The notes under the pieces were generated by a model that saw only the letters and a program-made list of their open reading frames with translations, made no database searches and was not told where the DNA came from. This document shows positions 59,653 through 64,000 of a DNA stretch of 64,000 nucleotides, in pieces. The DNA comes from an uncultured Candidatus Melainabacteria bacterium (GTDB lineage: Bacteria; Cyanobacteriota; Vampirovibrionia; Gastranaerophilales; Gastranaerophilaceae). The translations under genes and the position numbers were made by a program. Position 1 is the first letter of the stretch, and each line of letters starts with the position of its first letter. The stretch spans positions 1 through 64,000 of the forward strand of contig CAKVIM010000003.1 in assembly GCA_934754775.1 (NCBI GenBank), read 5' to 3'.

Positions 59653-59712
59653 TTTACACCATGTTGAATGTTTTTATATTATTGGGTACTATAGGGTTGT
59701 AACCCAATAATA
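59653..59712 (+). promoter_or_regulatory. Promoter with overlapping palindrome upstream of the four-winged-helix regulator
   Basis: TTTACA (59653-59658), 16-bp spacer, TATATT (59675-59680). An 11-bp inverted repeat TATTATTGGGT (59677-59687) / ACCCAATAATA (59702-59712) covers the -10 box and likely start site; inside it is a second pair GGGTT-GT-AACCC (59694-59705). It ends 9 bp before the regulator gene. A site for autoregulation is likely; an RNA hairpin that affects translation is the alternative. Confidence 0.6.
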
Positions 59713-59721
59713 GGAAGTTTA

Positions 59722-60759
59722 ATGAATCACAGACGTATTACCGTGGCAGAAATGGCACCGCATGTGCATAGCTTCGGTTTGAATGAAAATAAAGTTGATA
59801 AAATTTCGGCATGGCTGTCACAATGGATTAAAAATGGTTTGAAACAAGGGAATATCAAGCCTTATGACTTGTTGCCGTCTAAGGGTGATTTGGCATTTCA
59901 TATCGGGGTTAGTCAAGGCACGATGCAGAATGTTTTTCGAAATATCGAGGATTTGGGATTGGTGGAGTCAAAACAGCGGATTGGGACCTATGTTAAGAAT
60001 CCGAACGCTGATGGGGATTTAGAAAAGTTGACTTCTAAGCGAGAAATGGCTATTGAGATTATTAAGAGATATTTGCTTGATAACGATTGCCAGATTGGTG
60101 ATTGCCTAATTTCAGCAAGAAAATTGAGTAGAATTACAGGAATATCCAATGCGACAATTCGAATGGCGGTTAATTGCTTGGTTGCAGAAAAAATTGTCAA
60201 AAAGGTTAATAATACGTTTATAGTTACAAGTTTAGACTTTGGGTGCAAAAAAATCGAGACACAAACGCTTGTAGATAAGGTGGCAGAAAGCTTACGAGTT
60301 TATGTTAAACAAAACTTCAGAGTCGGGGATAAATTGCCCGCTAATTCTGATTTAGCGAACATGTTTTCTGTCAGCATAAAAACAATTCACGATGCGATAA
60401 AAATTTTGGCAAAAGATGGTCTTGTGTATTCTCGCAGAGGTCGCTATGGTACGATTGTTGCTGATGCGGGTGAAGAAAATCCGCTTTATGATTATGAAAA
60501 AATCGAATTAAAGATTAGAAATTATATTGCTCAAAATTGTGAAATCGGGATGAAATTGCCGCCAATAACGGAGTTAGCCGATATATTTAAGGTTAGCCCG
60601 AAAACGATTAAAAAGTCACTTGATAATTTGGCGGATGATGGGTATTTGACCTTTACTCGAGGGCGTTACGGCGGAACATTTGTAACAGATATTCCTCAAA
60701 ACGTTAATGAATCGTATAAATGGCTTGCAATCAGTGCGGATTATGTGGCAAATACTTGA
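59722..60759 (+). CDS. Regulator made of four tandem GntR-type winged helices
   Basis: 345 residues with no effector domain. Four units of about 70 residues each: 24-94 (LPSKGDLAFHIGVSQGTMQN), 105-170 (SARKLSRITGISNATIRMAV), 181-248 (LPANSDLANMFSVSIKTIHD, wing RRGRYGTIV) and 257-323 (LPPITELADIFKVSPKTIKK, wing RGRYGGTFV). Each has the GntR pattern of helix, LPS---LA---GVS--T---A, then wing. Normal GntR proteins have one such domain plus a ligand domain. Units 3 and 4 keep the RG-GT wing best; unit 2 has lost it. The palindrome on its promoter suggests autoregulation. Confidence 0.85.
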   Translation: MNHRRITVAEMAPHVHSFGLNENKVDKISAWLSQWIKNGLKQGNIKPYDLLPSKGDLAFHIGVSQGTMQNVFRNIEDLGLVESKQRIGTYVKNPNADGDLEKLTSKREMAIEIIKRYLLDNDCQIGDCLISARKLSRITGISNATIRMAVNCLVAEKIVKKVNNTFIVTSLDFGCKKIETQTLVDKVAESLRVYVKQNFRVGDKLPANSDLANMFSVSIKTIHDAIKILAKDGLVYSRRGRYGTIVADAGEENPLYDYEKIELKIRNYIAQNCEIGMKLPPITELADIFKVSPKTIKKSLDNLADDGYLTFTRGRYGGTFVTDIPQNVNESYKWLAISADYVANT

Positions 60760-60816
60760 AAAATGCCGTAAGCATGGTATTATAAATAATGTAAAATAAC
60801 TAAAAGGAGAAAAATT

Positions 60817-61359
60817 ATCGCTAACGAAGATAGAAACCCTAGCAGGGGTAAGGATAAGCCTCTAATAAATGAAAGGATTAGAGCGAAAGAAGTAAGATTA
60901 ATTGATGAAAATGGTAATAACCACGGCGTAGTCCCAACATCTCAAGCTTTAAGAATGGCAGAAGAAGCAGAATTGGATTTGGTTGTAATTAGTCCAAATC
61001 AAGCTCCGCCGGTAGCAAAGATATTAAATTACGGGAAATATAAGTACGAACTTGAAAAGAAAGCAAAAGAAGCTAAGAAAAAACAGCGTGTTATTGATAT
61101 AAAAGAGGTTAAAGTCCGTTATAAGATTGATACCCATGATTATGAAGTTCGTTTGAAAAATATTAAGAAGTTTATTTCTCAAGGCAATAAGGTTAAAATT
61201 GTTGTAATGTTGAGAGGTAGAGAAATGCAACACTCTTCATTGGCGATAGATTTGGCAAATCGTTTTATTGCAGATTTGGCGAATGACCCTGTAGTTGTTG
61301 AGAAAAAACCGCTTGTAGAAGGTCGTAACGTAACCGCTTGGTTGGCACCTCAATCATAA
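60817..61359 (+). CDS. infC: Translation initiation factor IF-3 (non-AUG start)
   Basis: 180 residues. The body is clear IF-3: LINERIRAKEVRLIDENGNN, SQALRMAEEAELDLVVISP, PPVAKILNYGKYKYE, the KKQRVIDIKEVKVR linker and VMLRGREM near 135. No ATG occurs before residue 47, which is well inside the conserved N-domain, so translation must begin upstream: AAAGGAG (60803-60809) is followed by ATT (60814) and ATC (60817) in frame. ATC gives 7-bp spacing and is used here. AUU/AUC starts are a known hallmark of infC, letting IF-3 repress itself by rejecting its own start codon. It is not next to rpmI-rplT. Confidence 0.95.
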   Translation: MANEDRNPSRGKDKPLINERIRAKEVRLIDENGNNHGVVPTSQALRMAEEAELDLVVISPNQAPPVAKILNYGKYKYELEKKAKEAKKKQRVIDIKEVKVRYKIDTHDYEVRLKNIKKFISQGNKVKIVVMLRGREMQHSSLAIDLANRFIADLANDPVVVEKKPLVEGRNVTAWLAPQS

Positions 61360-61446
61360 TTTATAAAAAAAGCTTGATTAAAAATCTTTAGCAGGTACAA
61401 TAGACATATGACTTGTGTTCAAGTCTGGCGAAAGCGAATGAAGTAT

Positions 61447-61539
61447 GCCACGATAGCTCCCCAGTGGAGCCAAGAGGCGGAACAAATAGGGAAAACGTAG
61501 AGCTTGCTCTACCAACCCCGCGAAAATTAAATAAGATAT
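61447..61539 (+). repeat. tRNA-Phe-derived mosaic segment 5' of the tRNA gene
   Basis: GTATGCCACGATAGCTC (61443-61459) imitates the tRNA leader and start ATATGCCGCAATAGCTC. It continues into hairpins GCTCC-CCAGT-GGAGC and GTAGAG-CTTG-CTCTAC and ends with CTTGCTCTACCAAC (61503-61516), the exact inverse of 14 bases of the tRNA D-arm (61554-61567), before the true leader. No cloverleaf can form. The layout is the same as upstream of tRNA-Lys at 49927-50060. Confidence 0.65.
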
Positions 61540-61612
61540 GCCGCAATAGCTCAGTTGGTAGAGCAAGGGACTGAAAATCCCTGTGTCCTTGGTTCAATTC
61601 CGAGTTGCGGCA
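61540..61612 (+). tRNA. tRNA-Phe (anticodon GAA)
   Basis: Acceptor GCCGCAA/TTGCGGC, D-arm GCTC-AGTTGGTA-GAGC, anticodon arm AGGGA-CTGAAAA-TCCCT with GAA, variable GTGTC, T-arm CTTGG-TTCAATT-CCGAG (one G-T pair), discriminator A. All stems pair. CCA is not encoded, unlike the tRNA-Lys in this window. A T-run directly follows. Confidence 0.97.
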
Positions 61613-61878
61613 TATTTTTTTGTTTGATTTATTCTAATAAAACACCGCAACTCGGAATTATATCTTATATACGTCTCGCCGCTAATCACGGTCTCGACTT
61701 CCTCTATTGAAACGATAATCAATCGTTTCAACAGAGTTCTTGGCATATTTTTTATTTGATTTATTCTAATAAAACATTGCAACTCGGAATTATATCTTAT
61801 ATACGTCTCGCCGCTAATCACGGTCTCGACTTCCTCTATTGAAACGATAGCCAATCGTTTCAACAGAGTTCTTGGCAT
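61613..61878. repeat. 132-bp tandem duplication containing inverted tRNA-Phe 3' end
   Basis: Two copies with a period of 132 bp (for example GATTTATTCTAATAAAAC at 61626 and 61758) begin at the tRNA 3' end and each finish in CTTGGCATATTTTTT, repeating the GGCAT+T-run of the tRNA end. Each holds CGCAACTCGGAATT or TTGCAACTCGGAATT; in copy 1, 61645-61659 is the exact 15-base inverse of tRNA positions 61596-61610. Each also has a hairpin TTGAAACGAT/ATCGTTTCAA (61707-61731). Copies differ at a few bases. A minus-strand open frame through both has period-matched repeats only, so I do not call a gene. Confidence 0.8.
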
Positions 61879-61881
61879 ATT

Positions 61882-62083
61882 TTTTGATTTCTTTTACATA
61901 TATGTGATTAAAAAAATGGTTCCTAGTATTGAAATTTTGCACAAAATTTTCACTGGTTTAGGGTATAATTTACATATTTTTGCACAAAAAATATAATTTT
62001 AAATGTTTTATGCAAACTCTCTTGTTGTTTAATATACAGTTTGCGGATTTGTGGGGTGGTGGAGTTCGTCATAATAATTTATT
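61882..62083. other. Upstream region of the DUF488 gene
   Basis: AT-rich, with GGGTATAAT (-10 like) at about 61960-61968 and repeated TTTGCACAAAA boxes on either side. No -35 at an ideal distance, no RNA gene. Confidence 0.35.
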
Positions 62084-62437
62084 ATGGGAACTTTAAAAAT
62101 TAAACGGGTTTATGACGAACCGCTTAAAAGTGATGGTATACGGATTTTGGTGGACAGGCTTTGGCCAAGAGGTGTTTCCAAAAGTCGTGCAAAAATCGAT
62201 TATTGGCTTAAAGACATAGCTCCAACAAGTGAATTGAGAAAATGGTTTAATCACGAGCCGGAGAAGTTTGTTGAATTCTCGCAAAAATACCGAGAAGAAT
62301 TGGATTACGCAAAAGACGAAGTTCAAAAAATAAAAACTCTATTGAAAACTCATAACGTGACTCTAATCTATGCCGCAAAATCGCCAACAATTAATCACGC
62401 CATAGTTCTTAAAAATTATATTGAATCAAGAAATTAA
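62084..62437 (+). CDS. DUF488 family protein
   Basis: 117 residues. LKIKRVYDEPLKSDGIRILV and DRLWPRGVSKSRAKIDYWLK, then WFNHEPEKFVEFSQKYREEL, are characteristic of the short DUF488 (YeaO-like) group. Function is not established for the family. Length is standard. Its stop overlaps the end of a broken XRE-like reading frame on the other strand. Confidence 0.92.
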   Translation: MGTLKIKRVYDEPLKSDGIRILVDRLWPRGVSKSRAKIDYWLKDIAPTSELRKWFNHEPEKFVEFSQKYREELDYAKDEVQKIKTLLKTHNVTLIYAAKSPTINHAIVLKNYIESRN

Positions 62438-62685
62438 TCAAAACCCCTTGCTTGAGAGTTACTATCATCTGGTATAATTTTCTTGTGGAGAAAATTTATG
62501 GATTCTATATGTAAGCACTGCAAAAATTTATACTTGATTTGTTTGGTGATTAATTCTGTACAGCATTCAATTGTACTAAGAGTTCTCTGGTTGATATCAA
62601 GCATTTTAGCCAATTCTTGTCGCGTAATTGGCTGACGCCTCACGGGGCAACACCTCTCCCTAGCCCTCTGTCTTGACCAGCTCAC
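62434..62685 (-). pseudogene. Remnant of a helix-turn-helix protein, front replaced by a repeat
   Basis: The frame contains ITRQELAKMLDINQRTLSTI, a good XRE/HTH recognition unit, and runs on for about 50 residues to the stop. The first 20 codons, however, lie in the family A element at 62636-62741 (MSWSRQRARERCCPVRRQP is repeat-derived), and the helix before the HTH is missing. Most likely an old small regulator cut by the element; a functional short protein from an internal start cannot be excluded. Confidence 0.5.
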
Positions 62686-62741
62686 ATTAAATGAGTTCGC
62701 TCATGCTTCAGCTCTCTGTTTGCTCCTATAAGTAGAGGGAA
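62636..62741. repeat. Inverted-repeat element, family A (degenerate, with insertion)
   Basis: Holds GACGCCTCACGGGGCAACACC, CCCTAGCCCTCTG, the same 55-60 bp insert as at 34395 (TCTTGACCAGCTCACATTAA ... CAGCTCTCTGTTTGCTCC) and GTAGAGGGA. The left end overlaps the front of the broken HTH frame. 62742-62837 is AT-rich with no feature named. Confidence 0.7.
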
Positions 62742-62837
62742 CGTGTTAAAGATATTAATCCTTTGGACTAAAATTTTAGACCTTATGGTCGTACTAATGC
62801 TTAGCCTAATTGTGTAATATAAAATTGGGAGAGGTTT

Positions 62838-63611
62838 ATGCAAATTGATGCAAGCATAGAAAAAAACTTAGCGAAGGTTAGCTCAAAAGTAACCGCACCA
62901 AAGCGTTCACGCTCATACAATTTATGTGTGAAGGCGGATGCTCTTAGATTTGCTAAGATGTATAAAGAATCCGTGCAAACTTATCTTCAAGCCTTGATGA
63001 TGGATAGGTCTGAAGTTAAGGCATATTTCGGGCTTGCAATGTCATATAAATATTTGAAAGAATACAAAAAAGCAATCTCGACTCTGCTTAAACTAATTGA
63101 TATTGACGATTCGAATGACGAATACTTCTTTGAACTCGGCGTGTGCTATCTTTCAGACGGGGAGCCGGCAGAAGCTATCGGGCATTTGATTAAGGCGATT
63201 TTGATTAACAAAGAAAATTTGGAAGCACAAATTCAGCTTGCAATTGCACACGAACTTGTTGACGAAGCGGATTTGTCGCTAATGATTTATAATAAACTTA
63301 TTGAAACCAACCCTGAATTCTTGAAAGCTTATTATAACAAGGCTGCAATGCTTATGGGTATGGGTAATTTTATGGAAGCATCAAGAACTTTCTTCCAACT
63401 TATTAAGCGAAACCCTGATTATTATAAAGCATATCTTGGAATTGCAATGAGTTTCGATAAGATGGCGAAATATAAAGACGCAGTCAGATATTATAAGAAG
63501 TTTTTGGAACTCAAACAATTCTCTGAGGATGCGATTTTTGCTCGCAACAGAGTTGACGAATTAAGACGCAAATATTTTTCCAGAGAAAACAATTTTACTG
63601 TTGTTGAGTAA
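62838..63611 (+). CDS. TPR-repeat protein
   Basis: 257 residues from an ATG with GGGAGAGG upstream. About six tetratricopeptide repeats are evident: ALRFAKMYKESVQTYLQALM, AYFGLAMSYKYLKEYKKAIS, YFFELGVCYLSDGEPAEAIG, AYYNKAAMLMGMGNFMEASR and AYLGIAMSFDKMAKYKDAVR show the A-G-Y pattern. No signal peptide or membrane segment, so cytoplasmic. TPRs bind partner proteins; which is unknown. Its last 17 bp overlap the convergent TPR gene. Confidence 0.9.
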   Translation: MQIDASIEKNLAKVSSKVTAPKRSRSYNLCVKADALRFAKMYKESVQTYLQALMMDRSEVKAYFGLAMSYKYLKEYKKAISTLLKLIDIDDSNDEYFFELGVCYLSDGEPAEAIGHLIKAILINKENLEAQIQLAIAHELVDEADLSLMIYNKLIETNPEFLKAYYNKAAMLMGMGNFMEASRTFFQLIKRNPDYYKAYLGIAMSFDKMAKYKDAVRYYKKFLELKQFSEDAIFARNRVDELRRKYFSRENNFTVVE

Positions 63612-64000
63612 GCTTGTTGTAGTTGTCTAAGTATGTTTGAGCGAGTTTTGGCTTGTTAAGCTCTTTGTAGACGTATGCTAAATTATAGTGAAACTCCGGA
63701 ATATCGGATTTTAGCAAAATAGCTTTGTTGAGGTTTGTTTTAGCTTTGCCTAATTCGCCCATTTTAATATATGCACAAGCCATGTTGAAGAAAACATAAG
63801 GATTTTCTTTATTTAGAGAAGCAGCTTTTTTGTAATTTTCTATCGCCAAATTGAACTGCGAATTCTCTGCATAGTAGTTTGCGAGATTGTAGTACGCTTT
63901 ATAGTATTTAGGGTTCGTAACTTTTGCTTTCTGGTACATAAAAACAGCGTTTTCTTTTTCGCCCTTATCTTCCAGTACGTTACCCAAAAGCAGCCAATCT
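63595..64000 (-). CDS. TPR-repeat protein (C-terminal part; runs off the window)
   Basis: The frame is open to the window edge: before the first Met at 63987 it still reads DWLLLGNVLEDKGEKENAVF, itself part of a TPR, so the start is outside. Three further repeats follow (AYYNLANYYAENSQFNLAIE, VFFNMACAYIKMGELGKAKT, FHYNLAYVYKELNKPKLAQT). It is convergent with the other TPR gene, with a 17-bp overlap at their ends. Confidence 0.88.
   Translation of the reverse strand, partial: DWLLLGNVLEDKGEKENAVFMYQKAKVTNPKYYKAYYNLANYYAENSQFNLAIENYKKAASLNKENPYVFFNMACAYIKMGELGKAKTNLNKAILLKSDIPEFHYNLAYVYKELNKPKLAQTYLDNYNKLTQQQ

Noticed and set aside
61447..61539. A second tRNA gene before tRNA-Phe
   Set aside because: Only the leader and the first few bases match; no pairing acceptor strand or T-arm follows.
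61594..61878. 94-codon minus-strand frame with two similar halves
   Set aside because: It is the translation of the 132-bp tandem repeat (the period is a multiple of 3) and ends in the tRNA; no ribosome-binding site. A repeat-peptide gene cannot be fully excluded.
61613..61878. CRISPR array
   Set aside because: Only two units of 132 bp in direct contact, with no short repeat/spacer alternation; no cas genes anywhere in the window.

Overview
This 64 kb window is AT-rich, densely coded chromosomal DNA that most resembles a non-photosynthetic cyanobacterial relative of the gut-dwelling Gastranaerophilales (Melainabacteria/Vampirovibrionia). The assignment is an inference from gene content: ADP-glucose pyrophosphorylase (glgC) and MEP-pathway ispE, a CheA/CheW/MCP/GGDEF cluster, flagellar FlaG/FliS/FliT-like genes, infC separated from rpmI-rplT, and several otherwise unrelated hypothetical proteins that share a short N-terminal FKG/FKA/FRG motif. 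I ran no database search; family calls rest on motifs read in the translations.

Layout. 1-3 kb: 5' end of a tmRNA gene (minus strand), family-4 uracil-DNA glycosylase, flavin reductase-rubredoxin fusion, surE. 3-9 kb: two tandem paralogous membrane proteins of unknown function, a CoA-disulfide-reductase-like flavoenzyme, rseP. 9-21 kb: coaD, then a divergent chemotaxis/second-messenger cluster (CheA-REC hybrid, MCP, REC-GGDEF, double CheW, a FimV-like AMIN/acidic protein, a solute-binding lipoprotein). 21-34 kb: Fic protein, two nitroreductases, a metal exporter, LCP and GT9 cell-envelope genes, adenine deaminase, small regulators and small proteins, glgC, rpmI-rplT. 34-45 kb: two plsC paralogs, a RelA/SpoT-like protein convergent with full-length rel, homoserine dehydrogenase, and a cluster with a protein-kinase-like protein, a GNAT-like protein and an HD hydrolase. 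45.7-49.9 kb: an island bounded by a 28-bp direct repeat of the tRNA-Lys 3' end, carrying an NgoPII-like restriction endonuclease, a C5 methyltransferase and an OLD-like ATPase/TOPRIM protein. 50-64 kb: a tandem-module UvrD-like helicase, ispE, asparaginase, flagellar genes, HU, a regulator with four winged helices, infC with a non-AUG start, tRNA-Phe, a DUF488 protein and two TPR proteins.

Most non-coding space is filled by two families of short inverted-repeat elements: a roughly 100-150 bp family with CCCT-ACGGG/CCTCACCC ends, and a roughly 350 bp family with 65-70 bp terminal repeats. Fragments resembling the first may also lie in frame inside genes. Both tRNA genes are preceded by a rearranged tRNA-like segment that starts with a copy of the tRNA's own leader and first acceptor strand and ends with an inverted copy of its D-arm; tRNA-Phe is also followed by a 132-bp tandem repeat holding an inverted copy of its 3' end. 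The most unusual items are these tRNA-flanking structures, the att-bounded defence island, the FKG/FKA proteins with kinase-like and RelA-like folds, and the four-winged-helix regulator with a palindrome on its own promoter.
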